NCBI GenBank assembly: GCA_025201765.1
Contig: MU623379.1
Coordinates: 1 to 64,000, forward strand
Direction: 5' to 3'
From: Daldinia sp. FL1419
Lineage: Eukaryota; Ascomycota; Sordariomycetes; Xylariales; Hypoxylaceae
Length of the DNA: 64,000 bases
Part shown: positions 32,451 through 44,900 of the stretch, piece after piece
How positions within the stretch are numbered: the first letter of the stretch is position 1
How the letters are laid out: every line of letters starts with the position of its first letter
Translations under genes and position numbers: made by a program
Notes under the pieces: generated by a model
Databases searched by the model: none
Told to the model about the DNA's origin: nothing
What the model saw: only the letters and a program-made list of their open reading frames with translations

Positions 32451-34069
32451 TCAGTTCTGAGGGGGTTCGTCGTCCTCTGGTTGATCAAACAAGAAATTTG
32501 CGGCCAGTTCTTCGTTCTTGTCGCATGCGAAGTAAGCTTGGATCGCTGCATCTCGGTCGAAACCCAACCGGCATAGCTAGATAGAAATTAGTCATTTATA
32601 TAGAATGCTTTTATTGAAAGCACATACCCTCTCAATAGCATCACGCTCTTCTTCCGTGACGGAGATCGTCTGCGCACCAGGAGGCAGGGGCGCATCGTCG
32701 TCGCCAGCCTCGCCCAATAGGTTCAGGAACTGTTCGGGGTTCTGAGAGATCAGCGTCGCAAGCTGGGGGTTGCCAGCACCGAGTTGCTGCAGGATGGGTT
32801 CGAGCATCTGGGGCTGCTGTTGGACTACTTGTCTAAGCTGCTGGAATTGGGCATTGTTACGCAGCCAATCCAGATTGCCTAGGGTCTGCCCGGGGACACC
32901 AGCACCAGCACCGGCGGCGGCAGCGGCGGCGGCAGCTGCAGGGGAAGGACCACCCGCTGCTCCACGGCTGCCTCCTCGGCCCTGCTGCGCAGCCAGGTCA
33001 AAAAGGTTGACACCGCCTCCCTCACCCTCACCTTCGGCCGGCTGGCTAGCAGCAGCACCAGATGCACCAGTTGCACCAGTTGCAGCCTGGGCAGGAGCAG
33101 CCTCACGCTGGGGCTCGGGCTGACGAGCAGTCTCCGGGATTCCCTACACGAAGTCAGATAAAATCCTCCGCAATGAGGCCAATGCACTCACGTTCAAAAG
33201 GTATTCGACGGCGCGATCCGGGTTGTAGAAAGCGGCACGCAAGGCAGCCTCGATTTGGGAGCGCTCGAATCCCATGGCTTCCATATTAGCAATAACTCCA
33301 GCTCGAGCCTCCCCCATAGCCATAGAGTTGTCGTCATTGCCGCCGGCAGCGGGTGCAGGCGATGGTGTGGCTGGCACGGCAGCGGCAGCGGTGGATGAGT
33401 GGGTGGGGGCAGCCGGAGCGGCGGGAGTTGCAGCGACTGCTCGGGCGGGCGTCTCGGGGGGTGCGCTCGACGAGGAAGCGGCAGCGGAGGCGGCGGGGGC
33501 GGCCTTGGGCTAGTAAACGTTAACGAGATTCCATAGAATTAAGCTTGGCTTGAATGCGACGACGTACCTTGCTCACCATGCAAACGACGTATCCCTTCTC
33601 CTCAATCTTATAAGATGCAACTGTATCTTCATCTTTGAGAATCTTGCCTGTGCTCAAGTTAGCATTCGGGTAGGTAGGAGCTATATCCGATTGTAAAGTA
33701 GATATAATATAACAGCAATGCGAGAACGTACCGGAGTAGATGAGTTTCAGGGCCTTGGGTTCCCATCCCTTCTCTTCGGAAACTCTTTGCTTCAAGGTAG
33801 AAATCTTTATCTCGGTCAGAACACAATATGCTGTGGTACACCACGGAGTTTAGGTTGGGGGTGGTAACCGTCGGCGATAAAATGACGACATACAAGATCA
33901 GTAGGCTCGATGTCGAGCGTAAACTTTTGATTCGAGAGCTCCTATAGACAGGGTAAAAAATGTTAGCATTCCCAAGTATAGCCGAGTACCAATATAAGAA
34001 GCAATTTAAGCCAGATATAAACCATAATGGTCGTCGATATGCGATGCTTACCTTGAAGGTGATCTTCAT
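32451..34069 (-). CDS. RAD23: UV excision repair protein RAD23
   Basis: Seven exons (34069-34052, 33941-33894, 33804-33732, 33647-33568, 33509-33192, 33143-32628, 32576-32451) join to give 392 residues, typical for RAD23. An N-terminal ubiquitin-like domain (1-73, starting MKITFKELSN) binds the proteasome. A proline/alanine linker leads to UBA1 (about 141-179, with MEAMGFERSQIEAAL). The XPC/Rad4-binding domain begins at GNLDWLRNNAQFQQL. UBA2 at the C-terminus contains LCRLGFDRDAAIQAYFACDK and ends in a short acidic tail. The protein carries ubiquitinated cargo to the proteasome and stabilises Rad4 in nucleotide excision repair. Exon 1 is only 18 bp. Introns measure 110, 89, 84, 58, 48 and 51 bp, and four of them interrupt or border the ubiquitin-like domain. 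All joins keep the frame. Confidence 0.93.
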
Positions 34070-35420
34070 GGTGGCGGCGGGCAGCTTCAAAATAGCTGCG
34101 ACTGGGTTTACGATAACAAGTGGTGGGAGGTAAAGAGGGGTAGAGAAGGCTAAGTTGGGTCAAGAAAAATTATCTTGGGCAATCTTCAGTTATGTGAAGA
34201 ACGTGGGTTAGTAACTGGATGAGCCTTGGAAGCTTTTGTGTTTTAACCAGAAAAAAAAGGAAACTAGAAATTTGGTGGAAAGCGACGGGAAGTAGAAAGT
34301 CTGATTTGATTCTTGAATTTCAGGTAGCAGTTTATGATGTGTCGCGGCGGGCAGTGGCGGGCGGCTAGCGCTGCTGACCATCACTGACCAGTGACTGACC
34401 AGTAAATCAAGCTGGGTTGCTACCCATACATTACCTATGTACGAAGTACCTAGTACCGTAAACCCACCGAGGTAGGTATTGTACTTGTGCCACATGTGGG
34501 TGTAGGTACACCGGGAATTTTAGGTAATGCCTGTTTACCTACATACATACATAGGTATGTACATGCCTACATGTATGTAGTTATCTAGGTAGTTAACTTT
34601 ATTCCCTAGAGTACCTTCCGTATGGGATACTTGCGTAATTGCCTTGGGTACCGGAGTAGGATACTACTCCACTTCTTGAGGTGTATTAAAAAAAAAAAAA
34701 AAAAAAAAAGTGCCTGAAGTTTGCACACGCATGTAGGACGTGTTACCCACTAATTATGCGGGGTCCAATTGGTGGGGCTACCCTAATACTACGCCTCAAG
34801 GGCTGATAACGGTGCCTAACGTATTGTACCTCACCTGAGTTACCTAGGTACCTACCTACCTACCTAAACAATCTCAACCCAGTCTTCAATAGAATACCAA
34901 AATCCAGAAACTGTATAGACGGAATATATCTCATGCGTTGCTTTCTCAACACATACGTTATACCCCTGGTCTTAACTTGAAAACAGCGGGTTTTATCTGA
35001 TATTCAAAAAGTACGAGTTGATGACTTGTCAATTTTGATACGGACTCATTAAAAGACAAGGCGGTATTTTCTCTTGACTTACACGTCCGACAGTCTTATA
35101 ACACTCAATCTTCACAACGCACAAAGTCTTCCTTAAACACATCTAAGCCACTTTACTCGTATCAAATAGATTCACACAAGTTTATTTATTATTTTTACTT
35201 ATTTTTCACTCCAAGATCTATCCTCTATCTCCTCGCACTCGTAGGGAGAGACTGTCAGAGCCCTATTCAAGGGTTGAGAGTTGTAGTTCAACGCCGCGCT
35301 ATAAAAAAAAACAGACAATGGTATCTTCCAAGTCCCCCAAATCCCAAATCCACATTCCAGGGACTCTCGAATGAAGAGTCTTAAGTCGTATTCATCATCA
35401 TCAATGGCAGGTCATGGCAG
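34070..35420. other. Intergenic region with CCTAGGTA-type motifs and poly(A)
   Basis: The first part is the RAD23 promoter and leader on the minus strand. Motif-rich stretches lie at 34440-34600, including a 10-bp inverted repeat at 34539-34548/34571-34580, and near 34843-34866. A run of about 21 A residues lies near 34688-34709. No coding frame was seen. Confidence 0.6.
34688..34709. repeat. Poly(A) run
   Basis: A homopolymer of about 21 A residues. There is no adjacent reverse-transcribed sequence that would suggest a retroelement tail. Confidence 0.85.
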
Positions 35421-36842
35421 CTATGAACGGATACTTGAAGTCTCAGAGACTTCACGTTCCCGTTGTCTCTTGGTCTGATAGTCGGTCAAGCTTGTAGTTG
35501 AGCCGGCATTCAGGATCCAGTCCGGAATAGGAGGCGTCATTTTTCTCTCTACACCTAGCTCTTCTACGCGGAGACGATCCGTATTCGGGCTTGGTGTCTT
35601 CCGGAAACTATCATAGCTACCCTGCCGGCTTAAGGGACCCGAGCCGGCTACTAGACTACTGCTGCGCATGCGAGTGAGAGACTTCTCCGAGATGGTCTGT
35701 CCCGCATTAGGTGCTGCAATGACTACCGTTCCGGGAGTTGCCGCTGGCGGAGGAGCTGGTGAGTCGGATCGGAAGAGGGGATGAATATGAAGCTCGCCCG
35801 AAATCGACTGAGGCGTCATGCTACGTTCATGTTGTGGTGGCTTAGGAAGCGGACTGTAGCTGCGGCTTCTGCGGTTGCGATTTGGATTGGGAGGCTCGAA
35901 GTCTAGAGCGTTTCCAGGACTCGGGCTTCTGCTGGTTGTCGGGCTGGCGGGGATGGTTTCCAAAAAGCGACCAGAACGGATGGGTGGGCTTGTCTCCACG
36001 ATTAATTGCCGGTTCTGGGTGTCGACCGAAGACGTATCCCAGGAGTCGAAACCATCCTCCGATACGGTCATACTCATTCGCTCTCGGGTACCGTTCGAGT
36101 CGATAGAAGCAGGGCGACGTCCAGTTCTGGAACCTGACGAGAGTAATCTAGTACTGGCTCCGATCGGGCGTACAGCTTGAGAAACAGAAGTGCGAATAGA
36201 GCTCATGGTCTCGGCCATCGACCGGCCAGCGCTCGAGCCGGGAGGTGTTGGATAATCCGTTAGGGTGCGTTTTCCAATCGTCGTTTGACTCGTAGCAGGC
36301 ACCGTTCGACTGTAAGGGATAGACTTCACGTGCCGGGGTAACTGGCGAGAACTGTCTTCATTAGTATGAAGTGATAGTGCCTGTTCTGAGTCTGGCAGCC
36401 GGTGAATAACAAAATAGACGACGATGAAGGCGAGCTGTCCCACGAAAGCACCGACAAGCGCAACCGAAGCTCCGATACGCCAATTCATCAATGGCGTTTG
36501 CAGTATCATTTCAGGCAATCCATCCGGTCTTCCCATCATCACCAGCATCACAATAGACGTCACAGATGCCAGTATACTCGCGACGATTCCTGCCGCAAAC
36601 CAGACCCCATTGGACTTCCTTCTGCCAAACTCAACACTCATTCCAACACACTTAACAAAGAGAACAATTAGTAGTATGAGTATTAACAATTCGAATACAG
36701 AGGCGACGATCGCAGCGAATTGCGCCGGAGAGGATGATCCCCAAAGCCCTTGGGCCGCAATGATCTCAAGGGCAAATATGGATGCCGTTGCTAATAGAGC
36801 AACGGCACCTAGTGAAGCGCTGACGATGCGAGCTCTTGTCAT
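35421..36842 (-). CDS. Four-TM membrane protein with long disordered tail, function unknown
   Basis: The product has 473 residues in one exon. Four hydrophobic helices occupy about 7-30, 43-64, 80-104 and 122-147, a layout like MARVEL or tetraspan proteins, though I see no signature that settles the family. The remaining 320 residues are hydrophilic and probably disordered, rich in serine, proline, threonine and arginine. Many SP and TP sites (SRSPSPGN, KTPSPNT, MTPPIPDW) suggest phosphorylation by proline-directed kinases. There is no cleavable signal peptide beyond the first helix. The start codon is the first in-frame ATG after a leader with several stops. It resembles uncharacterised proteins of filamentous ascomycetes; a plasma-membrane or cortical role is only a guess from the layout. 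Confidence 0.8.
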   Translation of the reverse strand: MTRARIVSASLGAVALLATASIFALEIIAAQGLWGSSSPAQFAAIVASVFELLILILLIVLFVKCVGMSVEFGRRKSNGVWFAAGIVASILASVTSIVMLVMMGRPDGLPEMILQTPLMNWRIGASVALVGAFVGQLAFIVVYFVIHRLPDSEQALSLHTNEDSSRQLPRHVKSIPYSRTVPATSQTTIGKRTLTDYPTPPGSSAGRSMAETMSSIRTSVSQAVRPIGASTRLLSSGSRTGRRPASIDSNGTRERMSMTVSEDGFDSWDTSSVDTQNRQLIVETSPPIRSGRFLETIPASPTTSRSPSPGNALDFEPPNPNRNRRSRSYSPLPKPPQHERSMTPQSISGELHIHPLFRSDSPAPPPAATPGTVVIAAPNAGQTISEKSLTRMRSSSLVAGSGPLSRQGSYDSFRKTPSPNTDRLRVEELGVERKMTPPIPDWILNAGSTTSLTDYQTKRQREREVSETSSIRS

Positions 36843-38500
36843 TTTTTCAAGCGAATGTCGTGGGTAGAATTAATATTAGGCTAATACATAGAAGCGCAAG
36901 TCTGTTGTCTGTTGTATTGAATTAGTTTTAATAGTCGAACGACTCTTAGTCGTCCAAGGTGAGTCGGAATATGCGCGTAGACGCACTAAAGGTCGGTGTA
37001 TCGGTTAGGGGCAGCAAGGCCCACTACCGTCTAAGAGACCAGCAGCGAAGTCAACACAAGCTAAGCTTGTATTTATTCCTGCCGGCCAAGATGTAGCCAG
37101 AGTCGCAAAGATGAGGCCCTGCTATACTTAACCTCGTCGTCGATGAGGTCCGAACTTGAGGCTAGCAAAATACCCCAGATGATGGTCCCCCGGGTTGAGT
37201 ACCAAGGTGACGGTAAGGGGACCGGGCCGCTGCGGGTATATGAGCAAGAGGTTCCAAGACAAAAGAATTGGCGGTCAGGGCAGTCGATAGCCGCGTTCGC
37301 GCGTCGTTAGTATATAGTAGATGCAGCAGACCAACCGGGATATACATGAGGCGATGTGTCCCGGAGAGGTGCAGAATCTCTTTGACAGAAAAGAGAGGGT
37401 CTACTTGCCGGGCTAGTAAAAGCAAAGCAAAAGAAGACCCAAGGAACCTAGTTTAGAGCAAACGAACGACGGGCCTAAGGCCGTGATATGTAGTATGTAT
37501 GTAGGTATGTAGGTATGTAGGTATGTGTGTGTAGGTATGTATAAGCGAAGGAATAAACGGGAAGGAATGGAGATGAGGGAACCAAAGGTGGATGCCGGTA
37601 ATACCGGTGATCTAATAATCCAGGGTCTTGCAAGGAGGTGTTAAAGGTGAGGAAAAATAGAATATTAATTTTGGAAAGGTTCCTAATTCCCAAGGTATAA
37701 GGTGAAGGACAGGACAGGATGGAAGAATAGAAGAAGTAGAGGGTCGAGGAAACGGGCCGGAGTCGAAGGAGGGGCTTGTTTGCTATAATACGACGGGCCA
37801 GTCAGAATTAAAGCAGACAGCCAGTTGGACGCGTCCTGAGGAATTGTCGCGTGTGTTGGTGTAGGTGGTATTGGATGGAAGCACACAACATATACATAAG
37901 GACATAGGGACAGACAACCCTTGTATTCCCGTCGTTTTGGGAAACCTTTTTTATTATTTCCTCTTCGGAGGTGTTGGCAGGGGTGGTGGTGTAGAATGCA
38001 GGTACAGCAACCTATCATAAAAGAGAGACAACCGGGAGGAGACCCCGTATTCTTTTGCCCCTCCTTTCGAAAAAAGATGGCTAATGCTGCTGCTAAATGC
38101 TGCCAATGCCGCTCAGGCTCAGCGGTAGGAATCTACCGTTGCCGTTGGCAAGGAAGCACGGGTAGGCTGACAGGATTCGTGCCTGGTGCCTGGTGCCCGG
38201 TCTAGCTCCGTTGGGCTGGAATTAACCAATATGATTTGCAGCTCCGAGCTTCTAATGATTATGTACTGGAAAACTGGGAGAGGAAGAAGGGGGGGAAAGG
38301 GTTTGCCTCGTCGTGGATCGATCTGAGTCCCTGTTTTATTCAGCCCCCAAAGCTTGACCCTTTTTCTTCCTGTCTCTTTCTCTCGCAAATGTTGCTTCTT
38401 TTGGTTTCTTCTTCCCGTCTTCTACCGTTTGAGCCTCAAGCCTCAATTCCCCCTTGAATATCGATGTTACTAACGAGAGTTTCCAATTGAAACCACGTCC
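36843..38500. other. Intergenic, probable promoter and leader of the four-TM gene
   Basis: On the minus strand this stretch lies upstream of the four-TM gene. It contains C+T rich patches on that strand (GA-rich on plus at 37720-37770 and 38276-38300) and a GTAG/GTAT microsatellite at 37492-37542. Short frames here show no family character. Confidence 0.5.
37492..37542. repeat. GTAG/GTAT tetranucleotide microsatellite
   Basis: Tandem GTAG and GTAT units run for about 50 bp, with a short GT run inside. Confidence 0.85.
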
Positions 38501-38632
38501 TTCCTTGGAAAGCCACTTGGAGACCTTAGTTCATGAAAGTGTATATACGACTGTTGAGTAGATTGAAAACCAGATAGGTCAATTTGTCCGAGATCCCGGA
38601 CTTTTTCGCCAAATGGCCTCGGCCGTAGCAAA

Positions 38633-38650
38633 GGGGGGGGGGGGGGGGGG
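38633..38650. repeat. Poly(G) run of 18
   Basis: Eighteen consecutive G residues, unusual for AT-rich fungal intergenic DNA. It could be a real homopolymer or partly a sequencing or assembly artefact. Confidence 0.85.
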
Positions 38651-39673
38651 AGGACGGAGGTACCGCCGTATTCAAGGACGAATGGAAAACAAGTTTGTGA
38701 GTCTTGAACTACTCAGCCTGCTTGCCCAATTTGGAAGGATCGTAAGAAGTGCAAGCGAAGGAATAACTATGGAAAAGTAAGCTTGTCTGACCCCTCGACC
38801 TTGAAGCCAAGAGAAAGAAAGAAGGAGTAAAGGAATTAAAAAAAAAAAGTTTTCAAGGCCAACGAGAATAAGCGGAAATAGCTTCGTCTTATTATGACCT
38901 ATTGTTGTTATTGTTGTTATTACTGTTGCTCAGTGACTAATAACTACAGAAAAGTTCGTGGTCTTTCGACCTTGGCTAGGGAAAGCCCTGGTAGTATTCC
39001 AGTTTGATGATACGGGTCCATGAGGGAAATCCACTTTGCTGGCGTGGCCTCGCGGACCTTTCCACCTGAGTGACACTGAAACCTCTTTTGAAAGCTGGCA
39101 GCAAAGCCCTAAGGTGCTAGAGCCGTATTTTCTCCACCCTCTTGCGCATCTAGTTGGTATTCGAAATCGTGATGCAGTCACTGATCACGGGGGATTTTCG
39201 TTTCCATGCCAGGGACATCGTTGTTTGCTCCGACTTCCACCACTGACGGTCTACTACGTAGTCTCATACCAGAGAGATTTTTTTTTATCTTTTTTTTTCC
39301 GATCCTGACTTCATATCCATTCCAATACGGTCCAAAAGACTCGTAACAGGGACAAGCCTAACAGACTAGGGTTTGTCATATCAGACCGATGATATGATGC
39401 CCGGGTATTCTCTTTCTCGGCTGTTACGATCTCACACAAAACAGTAGTAAGAGTGCTGGCGGTCTCCCTAGCTATTGCTCCTGTCCCTCCGGTCAGAAAG
39501 GTACAGTTCCCCGCCCCATGGCCGTTTCAAATGTATCGTCGACATGCAGGATCCATTAAAACTCTACGAAAATCATCATGGTGACAAGAATAGAAGACGT
39601 TTCGTGAAACAATGAAAAAGGTGACACGATCCTCAACAAAATCACGAACGGACCGGATATAAGCACCAAAAAA

Positions 39674-39715
39674 CTCCAACTCCAACTCCAGCTCCAGTTC
39701 CAGCTCCAGCTCCAA
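39674..39715. repeat. Seven tandem CTCCAR hexamers
   Basis: Seven copies of CTCCAA or CTCCAG lie in tandem; one copy starts with T instead of C. On the minus strand it translates as repeating Leu-Glu, but no gene surrounds it. Confidence 0.85.
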
Positions 39716-41433
39716 CACGACTACAGCATTACTACCTACATATAAGAATGATGATGGCGATGAATTCCGACTTATTAATAGAGCACACGAAAATAATTTG
39801 CATATGCGAAATGCAAGGGGAGAGGAAGAAAAGAGCCGGGGGGTTACTGCTGAAGGGCCTGCTAAGACCTTTCGAGGGCCCTGGCGATCAGCAATGCTAT
39901 CTTAGCCTGACAAGGAAAGTCAAAAGAATAATCTCCGATGCGACACATTACGCCAATGAGCTTCTAGACTATTCGAGCCCAGAGCCACGGGTGACAAGGT
40001 CTGCCTAGCCAGCTATGTAGCTTGGCTACTTGGTCGACCCAGATTTCTGATTTCTGACCGCTGTATTTCTGCCCTAACTCATTCATCTCGACTTGATGAC
40101 TTCCTCAAGAAGACAATCGCTGTCGACCTAGCTTCTTGTCAAGGTCACATTCCGAGCTCTAAACCCACAACTTTGTATATGTTCTCATTGGGCAATGGAT
40201 GTAAGCCGGTGCTACGGGATCAAGGGCTATCCATGCGGAGCCCAGCATCTCTTGTAACTTAAACCTGCACTCGTCGGCATGCTGGTAGCATCGTCTCGGG
40301 ATGCTAAACTAATAACGCGGCATATTTTACATAGTATTTCAAGGTATGCTGACGAGAGTTTCTATCAACTCACCTTCTCACGCACACCCAAGGTGGCATA
40401 TATAGCTGTCTTACCTATCTACCTACCTACCTACCTAGGTACCCATCTAAACTCTTGGGGAAACACAAGATGTCAAAACTACCAGAGCGGAGAAATCCCA
40501 AACTGATACACATATGGTAATTCCAATTACCAAGCAAACCCCGACCGACGAAATGCCACGGTCTAGTTATTCCCCTTCCACCAGGGAATATCCCGAGATC
40601 TTCACGCTCGAGGCCCCAGCCCGAGGGGCAAGAGGGCGCAGTAGGTCCACCGCCGGATAGACGGTGAGCGCGATCGGACTATGCAGGATCTCGACGGTGT
40701 CACAGGTCGATGTGTGTTTCTGCCGGCAGGCTAGCGAGCCATCACCGAGCCCTTGTGGGGAGGAAAGAGTTCGCATACCATATCCCTCCGATGATACACA
40801 CATGCACATATCTATGGATGTATCTACACTAAACATCTCCCAAAAACCTGCCTCGGTGCCAACATTCCAAGACATACACTATTTTAATCTTTAGCACGTG
40901 TGATAGGCGTGGTTTTTCCTTACTTACATGTGCTAGGGCCGACCAGGCCGCACCCGGTGCCGCGGGTTTCGTCTTCTCTCAACCAAGATCGCGAGACGAT
41001 CTGAGCCTCAAAACTGGGAACATACCCATACTCGTACCCATACCCATACGTCAAAGACTTTTCCAACACGGCCCACGACCCACGGCCCACGGCCCACGAA
41101 GAACACCCCCTCAGTGTCACAAGCCGCGCAAGCTAGCAGCCCTACCTAGACCCCCACCGCAATTTCGCTTTGCCATGTCCTCCGCAGCGCTAAGGGTTTC
41201 GTCGGTCTGGACTAATATAATGTATGTATGCACATGCGCTGTGCTGCATTGTTGCTTGCTTGCTACAGCCTACTACAGCTACTACTAAGTTCTAACGCTA
41301 GGTCATGATGTCTTTTCGTTCACTCTTCATATACTATTTTCACCGACGTCCTGCGTTAGGGCGGTCGAGGCCACGGCAGTGCAATAGTAAAAGACACGCT
41401 AGATAATTGTCAAAAAAATACTCAATCCACAAT

Positions 41434-41484
41434 TCTATTACTATTACTATTACTATTACTATTTCTACTACTATTATTATTATT
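41434..41484. repeat. TTA/CTA trinucleotide microsatellite
   Basis: About 50 bp of TATTAC- and TATTAT-type units. It is intergenic. Confidence 0.85.
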
Positions 41485-41900
41485 TTCTTCATCCATGTAA
41501 AAAAACAGCCTTCCCAAGAAAGAAGCCAAGTAAACAAACCATAGTTAACTAAGGTAGTTATATAGCAGAGGTTTCAATATAAGCCAGGGAAAATCGGCGA
41601 ATTCGGTCCAAGCTCGAAAAAAAGTAATTTAGCAGTCAATGCCGCCTTGTTGCGAGCCCGGGACCGCGGGACGCTCTACGCGGCCACGTTTCCAAATGCC
41701 CATTTAGCATTCTTGCCTCCCCCCCGTCGTCGCTTGTATGTCATCGTGGTCGAGTCAAATTTCCGAAAGCTCCGTCTGTGCTAACCAGATTCGAGCCTAG
41801 CCTAAGATCCTTCCGGCGCGGGAATCCTGCAGGCTCTTCTGGCGTATTACTTTTTTTTTTTTTCCACTGTGCCGTGCCGTTGAAGAATCAAGGGCACAGC

Positions 41901-44900
41901 AGCGCGCTGATTGGCTTCGCGCGGGGAAAAAGGTGGTGGTAATTTACTTTACTTACTACGACGACGACGAAGCTACACTAGAAGCGAGTGAGCCGTACGT
42001 TGGACATGTTTGGTATCTGCCATGTGTGTGCTACGTATCAAAGTCAGCTAGGACTTCCGCCGCTGCGGGCGGATCCCGCAGATGCTGCGCACCATCATAC
42101 TAATGCCGTGCAACGAAGAAAAAAATATGATAGATCTGACTGTGATGGTACCTATGTGCTGCTACTGCGGTGGTACCTTGCAGCGGCAGGATTCGAGTGC
42201 GTTCGCGAGGGCTGTTTCGTGTTGGTGATGTCGTGCTTCGCAAAGCATCACTTCCGTTCTGTCGAACGCTGTACGTAATACCTGTCAGGTAAATGAGCTC
42301 TACATATTGCATGCATGTAAGCCTCAGCTGCGGCATTCGGTTATAAACCATCGGTTCCGCCACAGTCGAGTTGGCGGTTAGAAGGAGGTAGGTATGCAAA
42401 GAACATGGCGGGGAGGTTAGGCTGTGAGGCTGGAGTTGACATACCTATTTCATTTCGTTACCGACTGTTTGTTTCCGCTAGACCAACAGCACACCTCCTC
42501 GACATGGATAACTAGTAACATTTGTAAGCCTCCTACATCAGTTGTTCTCAAGTCGGTAATGTCTTTCCCATGACATAAAGGGGGCTACACAGTCCAACGA
42601 GTATGTCATGATAAAGCATCTAGGTTTACGCATGTATAGTTGCATCCCCCATTACGCCCAATACTTTAAAACGTTAAAAATATTCGTTGTCCGTAGTTGA
42701 AAAGAGATGAAAGGATAGACAGGTCCAGAAGATTTGTTTAGTATGGCCAATGGACGAGAACTTAGTATTGTCAGATCAATACAATTCGTAAAGGGTTACC
42801 CGAAAATATACATAGTATTATACGACAATAAGACACAATATATTTCTCTTTTTAACGCTGGCTTCGTTATTTACCTCTTATGTAAGTAAGTAAGTATTCG
42901 ACATAGAGGAAGAGAAGGGCGAACGATATAGGTGGAGTCGATGTGTGCAAAAAGGCGCTCCATCATCGAGTGCTTTTACACAACGCTCGAATATCTAAGT
43001 AATCGAGTTGAAATACGGATATTCAGCTGCTATACAGTGCTAGTAAGGGAATTGAACATGAAGAAAATGGGAAATACTAAGTACAAAAGGGAAAAAGGAG
43101 AAAGATTATTTGCAGAACTGAGAATTGAACTACAAATAATTTTTCGCTTTTACCACTTGACCACTTGGCCACTTCTCTCTAATGGTTTTTATGTTACTAA
43201 ATGATATAACTACACTGCCTTAGGCACATAAGTGCAAACATCATTTAGCCTTGACCACTTGATGCACCGGACGACGCAAACATGCAGGCTAAGAAACCTT
43301 CGGCATTACATACACTGACGGTTGTCACTTGTAGTCGAGAGGGTTTGCTCCCACTATACCACATTTTCCCGTCACTCTACTCCTTTATTTCAACTCCTTG
43401 CAAAAGTCATAATCTATCAATTGCCATGTATGAATTGCCATGTATCTGCAAAGATGTAGGTTTATGACGGTTCAGATTACTATTCTACTTTTCTTCTCTC
43501 CTTCTTCTTGGCTTTTTATGGGTATTGGTACCTACCTCTTAGAATAATCAGTAATGGAGGAATTCAGATGGTGTATGGATACCTACGGCCTTTGGATAGT
43601 GAGCGTGGTGTTACTGATCCCACCCAAAGTACTTCCAGCCCAAGTAGAGTTATCAACGGATCGTGTTCCAGGCACATAAAATGTACAGGTGATATTTTAA
43701 CTTAGTTGATGATGGTTATAACGTTCATATCGATTAAGGCCATTTTACCAGAGCTATAAAGATGCGTCCGTGACCTGAATACATTCTAGGCACTTGTTAG
43801 GCAGAGAAAGAGTTTCAAATTGGTCACGGCTATTCAAAGTTGGTAGTACCTACTCGGAATCAATCCTATAGGTAAACTTAAGTTGAACTCATCCAATAGA
43901 AACCTAAACGTGTACAAAGGAACTAAGAATATAAGGCGTAACTAAATACATTTTCAAGCTTGCCTTCGGTTATTTTATTCATCTGACCGTTGTTTCTAAT
44001 CCAGCGGCCTCGAGAATACGACTATTATCACTTCTGTTGCCAGATATATAAGTTTACTGGGTTAGTTTCAAACCAAGTGCACCGCATAGTAGTCATAGAC
44101 ATATGAATACTAGGTAGTAATTGACTAGAGTACTGCCTCGGAACGAAGATATAGATAGTTGGCTATAAGTCTTGAGTAGAATATATGCTCTTATAATAAT
44201 AATAGAACGCGGCGTTATGAAGTAGCCGGCTTACTTTTAATTACCTATTGTCTGAAGAAAAAGGAATCTATGTTGTATAAATCTGGGAAGGACACTTGTG
44301 GGTTGTTTGGAACATATACTTGGGTAATCGTAATTTCTTAGACGCTTTATATACGGCTCTGACTTATATTCAGAGATAGATAAAAAGCAGATTCAGAAGC
44401 GTGTCGTCAAGACGGGTATAATAGAAGTCAACTATGATCTCCTTTTATTGCTGTCCAATAACTTGAGTAGCTCGCATCTCAAATTTAATATAATTAGCTC
44501 ATTAAACATACTGCATGCATGCATACGATAGCCGCCTACAAACGATATTACCGATAACCCGGACATGTACTTGATTTTCGTATCGTCCTGGCTGTAGGTC
44601 GAAATAGATAATGCGCGTTGGCACGAGTTATATGCACCTTTATCATCTCGTCACTTCTCCCCAGCGCGACCCCTCATCCGAAACAATAATACTTACCAAA
44701 TACCTACCTCAGTCCGTGAAAGATATCACTTCTTAATTCTTAATTCTCATAACAGTATCAAATTCGGCTGCCAGCAGCGATGTCGGGAAGCTGATTAGTG
44801 GATACGGGGCTCAGGTGCGATGAGGCGATATCGCATGGACCTTCCGGATTCCGCAGTTGCTAAAACTTTCGCGCCTTTCTCCAGGAGCCGGGACGCTGGC

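Larger units (their letters stand above)
38501..41900. other. Gene-free region, low-complexity tracts only
   Basis: No recognisable gene. It holds a poly(G) run at 38633-38650, a CTCCAR hexamer repeat at 39674-39715, a motif cluster at 40415-40441, a run of near-identical CGGCCCA/CGACCCA units near 41071-41098, a TTA/CTA microsatellite at 41434-41484 and a T run near 41850-41863. A 102-codon minus frame at 40567-40875 has no recognisable family and is not supported as a gene. Confidence 0.55.

Noticed and set aside
40567..40875. 102-codon minus-strand frame in the gene-free region
   Set aside because: No recognisable family and no support beyond being open.
43111..43175. tRNA-like sequence on the minus strand with A-box match TGGCCAAGTGG
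   Set aside because: The D, anticodon and T stems each have several mismatches and the anticodon region is too short.
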